From: a virus
Virus record (IMG/VR): IMGVR_UViG_3300020267_000342
Span: 1 to 22,135 of that record
DNA: 22,135 nt
Direction: 5' to 3' (one strand)
A model generated the notes under the pieces. The model had not been told where the DNA came from. It was given only the letters and a program-made list of their open reading frames with translations, and made no database searches. Shown here one piece after another: positions 1 through 9,167 of the stretch; position 1 is the first letter of the stretch; the number at the start of each line of letters is the position of its first letter. The translations under genes were made by a program, and so were the position numbers.

Positions 1-93
1 ACCAATTCCAGTCATCAAGGCAGGAACAAGTTTACTTCCTCCCTTGACAGCTGCTGCAGCAACACTTTCTTGGAACTGATTAAATGTTTTCAT
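1..93 (-). CDS. 5' end of an unidentified phage gene (MKTFNQFQES... N-terminus), truncated by window edge
   Basis: Only the first 31 codons are visible, reading MKTFNQFQESVAAAAVKGGS and continuing to a Gly codon at the window edge. The start is fixed by the TAATG junction: the last A of the preceding gene's TAA stop is the first A of this ATG, a one-base overlap typical of translational coupling. A short purine run (AGGG) lies about 15 nt upstream, too far for a convincing ribosome-binding site, so coupled re-initiation is the likelier mode. N-termini of the form MK-[ST]-F-x-x-F-x-E recur, as I recall, at the start of several unrelated structural proteins in marine T4-like phages; their role is unknown to me. 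The Ala/Gly-rich stretch after residue 10 could be an amphipathic or membrane-active helix, but too little is visible. No function is assigned. Confidence 0.75.
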   Translation of the reverse strand, partial: MKTFNQFQESVAAAAVKGGSKLVPALMTGIG

Positions 94-3000
94 TATGCTA
101 ATGCGATTGCCCTATAGTCTTTGATTTTCACTGGAGTAGACTCATTAGTCGAACTCATTACAATCTTAATAGCAAAACCATCAAATTCTGGCAAATTATC
201 AACAGTAAATTGATATTCAGAAAATTCATTTATTCTATTAGGTTTGACAGGAGCATCTGCTCTTCCATTATTCAATCCAGCATCAATAATTTCATCACCA
301 AAACCATCACCATCAATATCTTTCATATTATTAAAACCAGGAAATGCTCTGTATGTAGTTGAAACTTCAGATGAATCAGAACTATACAAACGATAATATA
401 CTCTAAAATCTGCTTCTGGTTGTACACTTGCTCCAACTAAAACTTTTAATGAAGTTGCTGGTTGTTCAAGGAATACAGGATTTGAAACAAACACTGATCC
501 ATGAGGATCGTTTTTAATTTGTGTGCTTCGTGTATCAGATGCATAATTATCTTTACCGATAGGATCGTTAATTTTATTACGTCCTAAAATAAATGTTGCA
601 TTTTTGGTATCAAGCACAGGTGATAAGTTAGCATCCCCAGAAACCATATCAACTGCTAATGTTAATGATTTATTCTTAGGAAGTTCTGTTAAATGAATGT
701 TTTCATTTTCTTTTGATGCAACTAATCTTGGTGATGGGAAGAATGTTGTACCATTAAGTGTAGTCGGTTCAAATCCCTGATCAATAAATGGAACCTCATT
801 ACCTCCTGCACTTGTTCCACTAACTGTTCTTACACTAGTATTAACTTTTGTTGTTTTGCCTGGTGTGATACAGTTAAATTGTGGTTTAAATGTACTAAAC
901 TGATGGTTTTGAGATATTTGAATATTCGCTCCACCAAATGCTTTTTCGCCAGTAAAGCATATTTGTTGCTCATTTTCACGAACAGGATCTGTAAATGACT
1001 CAACATCCACTGTAACAAAATATGAGTCTATGGTATTTGGATTAGGTGAAATTCTAAATGTAGTATTGATACCAACTAATGAAATACCACTTGCTTCATA
1101 AACTTGCACATCGGTTCCTGCAGGATGAGGAAGTGCAAGTGAGTCAAATTTAGCTCTCTCAACTGTAAGAATACCTTCACCAATGGTATAAGAAACTATT
1201 TCTGAACCAAGCAATGCTTCACCCTTATGTGTTGTTATACCATTATATGAGGTGAATGGTGTAGTATCAGCGATTGAAACAACTGTAGCATCTGCTGCAA
1301 TCGCTTGTGTTGTCTGTGTGATAGTTGTATCTGGTTGAACATTCTGTAACCTAACAGAGTTAATACCTGAATGATGAGCATGATTAAATTGTGTGATTTC
1401 AATTGTTTTACCGTCAAATTCAATACCACCGATAGAAATTGGAGTAGAATTTCCAAATGCTAATACATCTGGTACAGGTGTTCTTGTATTATTAGATGCA
1501 CCATATTGAATTAATTGTTGATTATCAATAAAATGTTTACCTTGAACATCAGTTAAGAATAAAGAATCGAATCGACTATTAATCGCTTTTACTACAAGTT
1601 TAAATCCTTGCCCACTTAAAACATTTGCATTACTGTTATCAATTGTTAAAACTTCACCAACCTGATAATTTTTTCCTACAGTTAAATTAGAAATACCATT
1701 AGTATTAACAACACCATTAGTAACAGCTACGGTACACTGTGCTTCGTCACCACTTCCTGTTAATGAAACTAGTGGTATATTATTGGGATTACTAAATTCA
1801 TATCCTGTTCCACGAGATACAATTTCAAATCCTGTTGATCCATTAGTATCAATAGGTGCACCTTGTCCTTCAATAATACCAGTAATATTATTATCGTCTG
1901 ATGCTTGTCCAGAATTTGTACTTATTTTTCTTCCTATTGGGAAATTAGCATTCGTTCTCGCTCCAGATCCATCTATATTAAGTTTTTCTTTTCTAGGTAA
2001 AGAACGTAAAGCGTTAACAGGTAAGAGAGACGTATTTAAATTACCTGGTTCGATAGATGAATTATAGAATGTTGCAGTTCCAGATGGTACAAATGATGCT
2101 TTACGTAATTTGAAGCATAAGTCTTGATATTGACTTGCAGTCCAAATAGTTCCATTTTGAGATTTAAATAAACTACCTCCAATATATTGTTTACTTACAA
2201 CAACATTTTCAACATCTGGTAAGTTAGATGTTCTTATAGTTTTTTCACCCATCGTTGCACACCACATCTCATACTTATCAGAAGCAGGTGCTAAGAATAC
2301 AAGTGCATATTCTTTTTCAGGTTCAAGATAAATTGGTGATGGGAAACTAATTGTAGTTGCAACTGATGCATCATCAGAGACATTGATTTGACTTGGATTC
2401 AATGCAACTTGAGAATATTCTGCTACTAAGAATCTAGTTGGTGTTCCTAATTCAACATGCCTCAATTCTACAAATAATTTTGCTAAAGGATCTTTTGATG
2501 CAAAGAAAACATCAAAGGATGTAAGGAAAGCACCAGTTTCATCTACAGTGAATGATTGTGCAAGAGGATCTCTATGAGGAGAAGGAATAAATTGTACATC
2601 TACATCTGTCCTTTGCGTTATATTAAATGTGATTTCATTTTGCCTCTGAGGAGGTGCGGGTGGATTTCTTACTTGAACAGTTGATGTATTCTGTGTTAGT
2701 ATTGTACCAGTGCCTGTAAAGGTGCCAGAAGCGTCACTAGCGAGTGCTGTTTCGCCTGGTAATGGAATTACACCTTCAGGTGCTGCAGTTACTCTGAACG
2801 TCTTTGTACCAGATTTAAATACAACTGGTGGTAATGGTTCAGTATTAGGATCTCTAAAGAAGAATGATCCAATTAAGTCACCCCAATTATCAGAAAATAA
2901 ACCAATGTTTGTTACTGTCGCAACAGCACCACTTGTTTCTCCCACTATTCTTGCACCTTTAACAACATAACCAAAATAATTTTCTAAACTTGCTAAAGAA

Positions 3001-6000
3001 CTAACGTCAATATTCAATAACTGAGAAGTTGCTGAATATGTGTCCGATGGTGCAGGTCTTGAACGATCATAGATATCGATTTCATATTTTTCAACAAAAA
3101 CTGAAGGAGATCCTAATCCAGCACCAACATCAGGACGATTAGTATCACCATATTTGTGATTTGGTGCTTGTAGTTTTACATATCCTATTTGCACACCATC
3201 CTGTATGATACGAGCATTTTCATAAATTATAAATGCACCTGATGACATACTTATTTCAACTAATTTAGGAACAATATCTGGAGTACCGTTATCTAGATAA
3301 TGATAATGTCTAGTTGTTGCTTTTAATCCATTTGCAGCAAAATAAACATTCCTAGATCTCATATAAGGATCCGCTTCACCAGTTATCTTAACATCTTCAA
3401 TGTAATCATACTCTCTTGCACTACCTTCAAGAACATTAGTAAACGCTGTTTCAATACGAGTAGTATTTGTTGTAGTGGTTGTAGTGATTATTTCTCTGTC
3501 TGACAAATCGTTCCAGAATTGTCCCCTTCTTTCAACATCAACATCAGTTTCAGTTGTTGTTTCTCTTGAAACAACATTTGCTTGCTCTACCCACCTATTA
3601 CCAGTTGACTCTGTTCTTACATTATCAATATAAATTGTTCTTGCCCAGTTATCAGAAGGGGGATCAATTATCACTTGACCAGCAAAGGCAATAACCTCAA
3701 ATGGGTTTACATTCTCTTTTGTTGTTGCTTGTGGTTGATCTAACCAATCTACCTCAGTATAATTAAGAGTAATAAGATCTCCAGTTTTTTTACAATTCGT
3801 ATCTAATAATTGTAGATTTGAATTTATATCAGCAAGATCAGTATCAATCGCAGGATTAACTGCAAGTTCTGCTCTCATTGACCAAAAATCAACCGCACTA
3901 ATTAATTCACGATGAAATACATCTACATCACACCTTGAACCACCATCTGTATCAAAATTGATAAAGTCTCTATTTTTAAAATTGTTTACAGCAAAACCTG
4001 ATTTAAATCTATCTAATCCGTCAGCATCTCTTACTTGGAATGATTTAGTATCAAGTTCAAGGGCATTTAATGTTGTTACTGTTTCTAAGTTTATAATTCT
4101 TTTCTCAAGTGCACCAATATCTCTCATCGTAAATCTACGATTATCTTTCATAATAATTGATGGTTGAGTATCAACATTATAGAGATATGGAGGTAGTATT
4201 ATCTCTGCAATCTCCATAGATGGTCCTAACTCTGTAGGTGCAGAAGGGTCATCAGATGATTCACCTTTAATTAATTTTACTTCCTCAAATTGGTTGATGA
4301 CTAACTTATCAATTCTTGGTAGATAGTAACTAAATCCTAATATAGAACTTTCATTTGGTGTTATGATATATGGATTTTCATATACAAATGATCGATTTGA
4401 AAATGCAAATGGTGATCCAGTATCAGAGGCAGGATCATAGTCATTAACAATTGGTCTAAAATCTAAAAGATCTGATGCCCTATCAGACACCACAGATGGA
4501 ACATCTTTTTCAAATCTGTCTGCACTATAAGAGTTGACTGTAAATACATCACCATTATCAGATGATGGCACTGAATATTTGTTATAAATTACAAGAAGTT
4601 TTTTACCTGGTATTGGAGAATTATCTTTTCTGATTAATTTTGAAATACCAGTGTATTGACGTTTATGATTTTTATCTAATGTATAATTTGTGGTTCTATT
4701 AACATAATTACCTGTTGTTATATTTTGTAGATTTGTTTGTATATTTGACTCTTTAAATTGAATTTGTTCACCAATAACAAATTTATTTGCATTTAAATAT
4801 ACAAATTCAATTTCATTAGATGTTCTTGAAACAATTTGTCCTACTGCACGACTTTCTTGCCCAACTAATTGTTCACCTATAATTGCATTAGTATTAAGAT
4901 TTAAACCGTTAATGAAAGTAAGTTTATCTAAAACTGCTTTGGATGTAGTTTTAGATTCATAAATTGCTATAATATTAACAACATCGGGTGTATTTAATGA
5001 TATCTCTTCATCTTCAACTCTTAAACCATAACGAACATCTTGTGTAAGACCTCCTGAAGTAGATATTCCAGCGGTTCTAGTCACCTCTAATTGTTCACTT
5101 CTTACAAATGATTTTTGTTTACTCTTAATGCCTACTTTTTTAAGTGTAACGTTAATAGTTACAGGACCAGCAGATAATCCACTAAATTCAATATCATTAT
5201 TTCCATTTGATAAAGTTACTTGATCTGAAGTTAATGGTTCTATAGATCCATCTGAATAATGTATAGAATATTTTTCTGCATCAAATGGTTCAAAGAATGC
5301 ACTTGTAATACCAGAGTTAGCAATAGCATCACCACTTGATAGTGTTGCTTTAGTATTAGTTACAGCAACATTTTTTACCTGTTTACTAATTATTAAATTA
5401 GAATTAGAAGTATCAACAATTGAAATATTCTTCTTTGGAAGTCTTGCAAATATACCAGTTTGATTTGCTTTAACTATTTTTGGAACTTTAATTGTGAAAT
5501 TTGTATTTAAAGTCGGTTGTCCAGATTGTATCGGAGTGCCATTCATGACACCACCAATATTTTGAGGAATACCTTGTAATTTAATTGTTGTTGCGTTAGT
5601 TATTTCTTCAACTCTTAAAAATACAGGATCAGCTGATGTATGTTTATATCCAATAATTGTTTCTGTTTTAATACCAACTTTACCAACAAATCTACGACCA
5701 GCAACTGTAGCTGTGTTTGTAGCAGTATTTCCAGATCCAGCGTCATATGTTAAAGATAATTCATCATTTATAGAAAAATTAGGTAAGATACGATCATAGA
5801 GTACAGCATCAGCACTAAAATCTTTTGCCAAACTACCTAAAGTAGTTGAATCTTGGAAGACTGACTTAATGTCATCAATCCCAAAAACATTTACTTCAGT
5901 AATTGATGCTCTTACGGTATGTAATTGCTCATCAAAAACAATTTCCTCACCTTCTATAAATTCTCCAGTGGTTTCACCAAGTGTAAGATGACCTGTTGCA

Positions 6001-7532
6001 GGTTGATTTGCTGCTTCTGCACAAAAAGCAACAGCACCACTTGTAAGACCTCTTACTCTTGTTCCCTTGATTGCATTATTAGTTGCTGTAACTTTTAAAA
6101 TTGTAAATGTTTGGATGTCATATAAATGAAGATCAAATTCTGTTGCATCATTCTCATAGGGAGCATCTGAAACTCCGAAAGAATATACTCTCGCTTGTCC
6201 AATCTTTAAACCTCTTCCTGTTTTAGAATAATTGGCAGGAGATCTTCTATTATATAAATCAATAACATTTGTTGATGCACCCCCAATGTTTATAAATGGA
6301 GTACCATAAGCACGATTAACTTTGAGTAAACTTCCCATTCTAAATGGAACAGAAGCAGATAAAACAGATTTTGTATCTCTTGGTTTTTCAACATCTACCA
6401 CTGTGGTTCCTGGTAGATAAACATCAAAACCTCTTACGTACGCTTTACCTGGTGACAGTTTCACACACATCAAATCATTTGATGGAGTATTTCCTTGATC
6501 TGTAAGTTGATTAGATGTGTATAATCCTCTTGAATTAACTTCATCATTTAGTGAGTTTTGAATATTAACACGGAATGGTTCTACAGCATAATTTCCAGAT
6601 TCATCAAAAGTTCTCTTTGCAAAATATTTTTTGATCTCTGAATATACTGTTGTATTTTGTAATCTCTTTGTTTGACCATCTCTTACCCTGAATAATTCTA
6701 CAAAATTAGTATCATTTGTGTCAGTTAAAGATTTTTTTGCTAATTTGGTTGTTATTTTAAATCTATCTGCACCTGGTGCTGCAAAATTAGTAAATCCTTT
6801 TGCATTATCATATAGTGAAGAATCATCATTTGCATTTACGACTTCTTCAATTATCTCTAAACCAACTCTGTAAGATGGACTATTTGAATATGGATCAAGA
6901 ACTATTAGTTGAGTTTCTACATCTACAAATATTCCACGCACAAAATATACACCCTTACTGATACCAAAGGCAGATCCGACTGCAGTTGCATCTTCAGGAA
7001 CCAATGTAAGAATGGTTTCCTCTGTGTTCAAAGTTGTATTTCCGTAAGTGAGATTTTCTTCAAGTATAAGAACTTCTCCGTTTGGAAATGCTACACTCTC
7101 TCCATCATTACCTGATTGTACGTACTTAACAAAAATTGTAATTTCATCAACACCTTCACTTGGAGGTAAAATGAAATTTTTGATTGTTGCGACAATACCT
7201 GAATTTTGACCTCTTACTCTTGTTCCCTTGCCATTATTATTTGATATGATATTACTTAAATAAACAGACACATCAATGCCAAGATGTGTTGAGTTTATTT
7301 TGACAGCAAAATAAGCAGGATCATATTCTATACCACCAGGTATAACCATTGATCCTTCTTTAAATATGTGTTTACCGAAAGATTCGACTTGATTCTGCAA
7401 TATGGATTGCAATCCAGTTAATTCTCTTGCCTGTACTGGATGACCTGGTCGGAATAAAACTTTATAAAAGTTTTTTGCCTTATCAAAATCATCATAGTAA
7501 GGACTGATATTTAAGTTTGTCTTTTGTGGCAT
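93..7532 (-). CDS. DUF4815-type giant virion structural protein (2479 aa), probable baseplate/tail component
   Basis: A virion structural protein of roughly 270 kDa by length; exact position in the particle is unknown. Residues 9-70 (YYDDFD..K.FYKVLFRPG.PVQARELTGLQSILQNQVE) and about 355-383 (SPGKAYVRGFDVYLPGTT) are the conserved features I associate with DUF4815. Residues ~1132-1200 hold a heptad-like helix (LEKRIINLETVTTLNALELD) followed by DADGLDRFKSGF, common in T4-like cyanophage tail proteins. Residues ~1655-1815 hold the DPLAQSF...GSLFKSQNGTIWTASQ block, also recurrent in phage tails. The C-terminus (NEFSEYQFTVDNLPEFDGFAIKI...RAIALA) is another familiar ending. Between these are beta-type modules: three SG(A/I)-type copies (near residues 102, 488 and 1530), a GxGY module at ~1895-1970, a DDEI-like module at ~2077-2149 and an acidic DIDGDGFGD loop at 2405-2417. 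The ATG is two bases after the gp8-like stop with no clear Shine-Dalgarno, so translation is probably coupled. Family assignment is firm; role inferred. Confidence 0.9.
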   Translation of the reverse strand: MPQKTNLNISPYYDDFDKAKNFYKVLFRPGHPVQARELTGLQSILQNQVESFGKHIFKEGSMVIPGGIEYDPAYFAVKINSTHLGIDVSVYLSNIISNNNGKGTRVRGQNSGIVATIKNFILPPSEGVDEITIFVKYVQSGNDGESVAFPNGEVLILEENLTYGNTTLNTEETILTLVPEDATAVGSAFGISKGVYFVRGIFVDVETQLIVLDPYSNSPSYRVGLEIIEEVVNANDDSSLYDNAKGFTNFAAPGADRFKITTKLAKKSLTDTNDTNFVELFRVRDGQTKRLQNTTVYSEIKKYFAKRTFDESGNYAVEPFRVNIQNSLNDEVNSRGLYTSNQLTDQGNTPSNDLMCVKLSPGKAYVRGFDVYLPGTTVVDVEKPRDTKSVLSASVPFRMGSLLKVNRAYGTPFINIGGASTNVIDLYNRRSPANYSKTGRGLKIGQARVYSFGVSDAPYENDATEFDLHLYDIQTFTILKVTATNNAIKGTRVRGLTSGAVAFCAEAANQPATGHLTLGETTGEFIEGEEIVFDEQLHTVRASITEVNVFGIDDIKSVFQDSTTLGSLAKDFSADAVLYDRILPNFSINDELSLTYDAGSGNTATNTATVAGRRFVGKVGIKTETIIGYKHTSADPVFLRVEEITNATTIKLQGIPQNIGGVMNGTPIQSGQPTLNTNFTIKVPKIVKANQTGIFARLPKKNISIVDTSNSNLIISKQVKNVAVTNTKATLSSGDAIANSGITSAFFEPFDAEKYSIHYSDGSIEPLTSDQVTLSNGNNDIEFSGLSAGPVTINVTLKKVGIKSKQKSFVRSEQLEVTRTAGISTSGGLTQDVRYGLRVEDEEISLNTPDVVNIIAIYESKTTSKAVLDKLTFINGLNLNTNAIIGEQLVGQESRAVGQIVSRTSNEIEFVYLNANKFVIGEQIQFKESNIQTNLQNITTGNYVNRTTNYTLDKNHKRQYTGISKLIRKDNSPIPGKKLLVIYNKYSVPSSDNGDVFTVNSYSADRFEKDVPSVVSDRASDLLDFRPIVNDYDPASDTGSPFAFSNRSFVYENPYIITPNESSILGFSYYLPRIDKLVINQFEEVKLIKGESSDDPSAPTELGPSMEIAEIILPPYLYNVDTQPSIIMKDNRRFTMRDIGALEKRIINLETVTTLNALELDTKSFQVRDADGLDRFKSGFAVNNFKNRDFINFDTDGGSRCDVDVFHRELISAVDFWSMRAELAVNPAIDTDLADINSNLQLLDTNCKKTGDLITLNYTEVDWLDQPQATTKENVNPFEVIAFAGQVIIDPPSDNWARTIYIDNVRTESTGNRWVEQANVVSRETTTETDVDVERRGQFWNDLSDREIITTTTTTNTTRIETAFTNVLEGSAREYDYIEDVKITGEADPYMRSRNVYFAANGLKATTRHYHYLDNGTPDIVPKLVEISMSSGAFIIYENARIIQDGVQIGYVKLQAPNHKYGDTNRPDVGAGLGSPSVFVEKYEIDIYDRSRPAPSDTYSATSQLLNIDVSSLASLENYFGYVVKGARIVGETSGAVATVTNIGLFSDNWGDLIGSFFFRDPNTEPLPPVVFKSGTKTFRVTAAPEGVIPLPGETALASDASGTFTGTGTILTQNTSTVQVRNPPAPPQRQNEITFNITQRTDVDVQFIPSPHRDPLAQSFTVDETGAFLTSFDVFFASKDPLAKLFVELRHVELGTPTRFLVAEYSQVALNPSQINVSDDASVATTISFPSPIYLEPEKEYALVFLAPASDKYEMWCATMGEKTIRTSNLPDVENVVVSKQYIGGSLFKSQNGTIWTASQYQDLCFKLRKASFVPSGTATFYNSSIEPGNLNTSLLPVNALRSLPRKEKLNIDGSGARTNANFPIGRKISTNSGQASDDNNITGIIEGQGAPIDTNGSTGFEIVSRGTGYEFSNPNNIPLVSLTGSGDEAQCTVAVTNGVVNTNGISNLTVGKNYQVGEVLTIDNSNANVLSGQGFKLVVKAINSRFDSLFLTDVQGKHFIDNQQLIQYGASNNTRTPVPDVLAFGNSTPISIGGIEFDGKTIEITQFNHAHHSGINSVRLQNVQPDTTITQTTQAIAADATVVSIADTTPFTSYNGITTHKGEALLGSEIVSYTIGEGILTVERAKFDSLALPHPAGTDVQVYEASGISLVGINTTFRISPNPNTIDSYFVTVDVESFTDPVRENEQQICFTGEKAFGGANIQISQNHQFSTFKPQFNCITPGKTTKVNTSVRTVSGTSAGGNEVPFIDQGFEPTTLNGTTFFPSPRLVASKENENIHLTELPKNKSLTLAVDMVSGDANLSPVLDTKNATFILGRNKINDPIGKDNYASDTRSTQIKNDPHGSVFVSNPVFLEQPATSLKVLVGASVQPEADFRVYYRLYSSDSSEVSTTYRAFPGFNNMKDIDGDGFGDEIIDAGLNNGRADAPVKPNRINEFSEYQFTVDNLPEFDGFAIKIVMSSTNESTPVKIKDYRAIALA
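6047..6069 (-). repeat. Perfect 23-bp direct repeat, copy 1 (codes for KGTRVRG)
   Basis: These 23 bases are identical to 7208-7230, 1,161 bp away in the same gene and reading frame. They code for KGTRVRG at the start of a SG(A)-type beta module (residue ~488), followed here by LTSGAVAF. Flanking bases differ on both sides. Confidence 0.9.
7208..7230 (-). repeat. Perfect 23-bp direct repeat, copy 2 (codes for KGTRVRG)
   Basis: Identical to 6047-6069. Codes for KGTRVRG at residue ~102, followed by QNSGIVAT. Identity extends through synonymous positions, while the surrounding module sequences have diverged, which points to recent copying, gene conversion or constraint on the DNA. Confidence 0.9.
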
Positions 7533-7534
7533 TG

Positions 7535-9139
7535 TTAGAATTCGAGTATGATTTTAATGTCTTCCTTCTGTCGAGAATTTCTGACAATTATTGGTCGATT
7601 ATCCAAGTATACAATTTCTCCCGACCCTTTATTTATCTCAGGTTGAGATAATCCTCCAGTGAACTGAACTCCTAGATTAACGAGTTTACCTCCAGTTGGA
7701 GTTACAGAGGAGTCATTAAATGTGGTATCAACCGTTCCAGAGAACGCTGATGCTCCTGCAACTTTCTGTTCAATTAATTGAGATGATGACTCAAATTCAT
7801 ATATTCTACCGACTGTAGATATACCAAGAGCATCTGTGTGATCTTTTGTATTAGGAAAATTTAAAGATCTATCTCTAAAATATTTAAGTACTTTTGTATC
7901 CTTATCGAAAGAAGCGATATATCCATTCGCTACTTGACCAACATTTGGTGAAATAGAAAGTGTTTGAACTAATTCCTCTCCAATTTCAGGTGTGCCTGTT
8001 ACAGTATTACTAAATTTTATCGCTTGTAATGAAGAAAATGTTTGTTCTGTGTAAATGTTAGAAGTTCCAATTTTAGTTGGATTTTTTACAACACCTATTT
8101 GAGAAAATTCAGTGTCAATTGGAAAATCATTTGTTGAGTCATCAAATCTTGCATATATTATAACTTTGTCAGTTCCTAATTCAGTATATACATCAGAACC
8201 ATGACCTAATTTTGGTGGAATAATAGGAATTAATTTTGCTCTTTCATTACTACCAACAAGATTACTTAAATTATCAAGATCAACTACACCATAAGAGTAA
8301 CCTTTACCACCAGAACTCACAGTTGCTTTTGTAATTTTTCCATCAACAACATCAATCCTCGCTTTACCACCAGTTCCATCACCTAATATATCTACTTCAA
8401 AATCTGTTTTATTTGTATAATTAGCTCCTGCATTATCAATGTAAATATGTTTTATTTGATTGTTATTTACACTTGAATCACCATTCTCTCTCACCGCTCT
8501 GATTTGACTATCTGTGCTGGTTGCCCAATTATTAGGAACTGTAATATACTCTGTTGAGTCAAATTTAACAATATCACTTGGGGAAATGGTAAATAAGTAT
8601 TTCCAAATAAATCCGTCACCACTATTACCTGCTTTTGACGGTTCTAAATCAGTAAATGTGGGTTCATCTTGTGATACATTTCCTAATGGATTTGTACCTG
8701 TTGATCCGTTATCAATACAAATATAAACTTTAAAATCAGAGTTTAAAACATAGTAGTTTGCGTCATATAATCTATTTGATTTTGATAAAGGACTTTGATT
8801 TGATGCACTATAATCATCTCTATAAATCTCATATCTCTGCCCCTGAACCCAATCAACTCTCCTTATTATCCTTCTTATATTTGCAGACGAAACTTTTTTA
8901 CCAAAACTCATTGTATCACCAACATGAGCACGATAAGAAAAACTATCTATTGGTGCAGGAGTTTCTCCCTCATCATTCCATCCAGTTGTTCTACCAAATC
9001 CTACTCTACTAGTTCTCTCTGTTCCTTTTGGATTTGCTAATCCTACAAAGACATAGTATGAATTATTTGTATTTTCAACTGACTCTACAAAATTATTTGC
9101 GTTTAGAATTCTAAACTGATCAGTAACTATTGCTGGCAT
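7535..9139 (-). CDS. gp8: gp8-type baseplate wedge subunit, enlarged (534 aa)
   Basis: Homologue of T4 gp8, a wedge subunit that in T4 dimerises and binds gp7, gp10 and gp6. Landmarks match T4 gp8 (334 aa, recalled) in order: AIVTDQFR near the N-terminus (T4 AIVTSKFR), IRRVDWVQGQRY (T4 IPRRDWGDTRY), GDGFIWKYLF...EYITVPNNW (T4 GDGYVWEYLF...EYIVVPWPE), FSQIGVVKNP at ~346-355 (T4 FRQISIITNP), and the ending GEIVYLDNRPIIV...IILEF (T4 GEMIYMENRPPII...ILFTF). The extra 200 residues sit mainly in two places: a GxGY repeat module at ~228-286 (DNAGANYTNK, GGKGYSYG), and a beta module at ~370-500 containing GEELVQTLS...ANGYIASFD, similar to modules in the downstream giant protein. The start at 9139 follows a late promoter; only a weak AAGAG (9143-9147), three bases from ATG, could serve as ribosome-binding site. 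Its position after a gp7-like gene repeats the T4 order 7-8. Confidence 0.93.
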   Translation of the reverse strand: MPAIVTDQFRILNANNFVESVENTNNSYYVFVGLANPKGTERTSRVGFGRTTGWNDEGETPAPIDSFSYRAHVGDTMSFGKKVSSANIRRIIRRVDWVQGQRYEIYRDDYSASNQSPLSKSNRLYDANYYVLNSDFKVYICIDNGSTGTNPLGNVSQDEPTFTDLEPSKAGNSGDGFIWKYLFTISPSDIVKFDSTEYITVPNNWATSTDSQIRAVRENGDSSVNNNQIKHIYIDNAGANYTNKTDFEVDILGDGTGGKARIDVVDGKITKATVSSGGKGYSYGVVDLDNLSNLVGSNERAKLIPIIPPKLGHGSDVYTELGTDKVIIYARFDDSTNDFPIDTEFSQIGVVKNPTKIGTSNIYTEQTFSSLQAIKFSNTVTGTPEIGEELVQTLSISPNVGQVANGYIASFDKDTKVLKYFRDRSLNFPNTKDHTDALGISTVGRIYEFESSSQLIEQKVAGASAFSGTVDTTFNDSSVTPTGGKLVNLGVQFTGGLSQPEINKGSGEIVYLDNRPIIVRNSRQKEDIKIILEF

Positions 9140-9159
9140 CGACTCTTAACTTTTCTTTT

Positions 9160-9167
9160 TATTTATA
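9160..9167 (-). promoter_or_regulatory. T4-type late promoter (TATAAATA) upstream of gp8-like gene
   Basis: The minus strand reads TATAAATA, a perfect match to the T4 late-promoter -10 element recognised by RNA polymerase carrying gp55. It lies in the only real intergenic gap of the window (9140-9176), 20 bases upstream of the gp8-like ATG. Initiation some 6-9 nt downstream would give a leader of about a dozen bases containing the weak AAGAG site. This would let gp8 and the DUF4815-type gene be expressed without reading through the 13-kb gene upstream. No terminator hairpin is visible in the same gap. Consensus and placement are seen; use as a promoter is inferred. Confidence 0.75.

Noticed and set aside
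830-1456. Short minus-strand frames at 830-1018, 1235-1456, 13262-13468 and 16898-17098
   Set aside because: They overlap the large genes in another frame of the same strand and have low-complexity Leu/His/Gln-rich translations typical of shifted reading.
5765-5772. Near-match to the late promoter (TATAAATG on the minus strand)
   Set aside because: One mismatch, inside coding sequence, with no start codon in a sensible position downstream; likely chance in AT-rich DNA.
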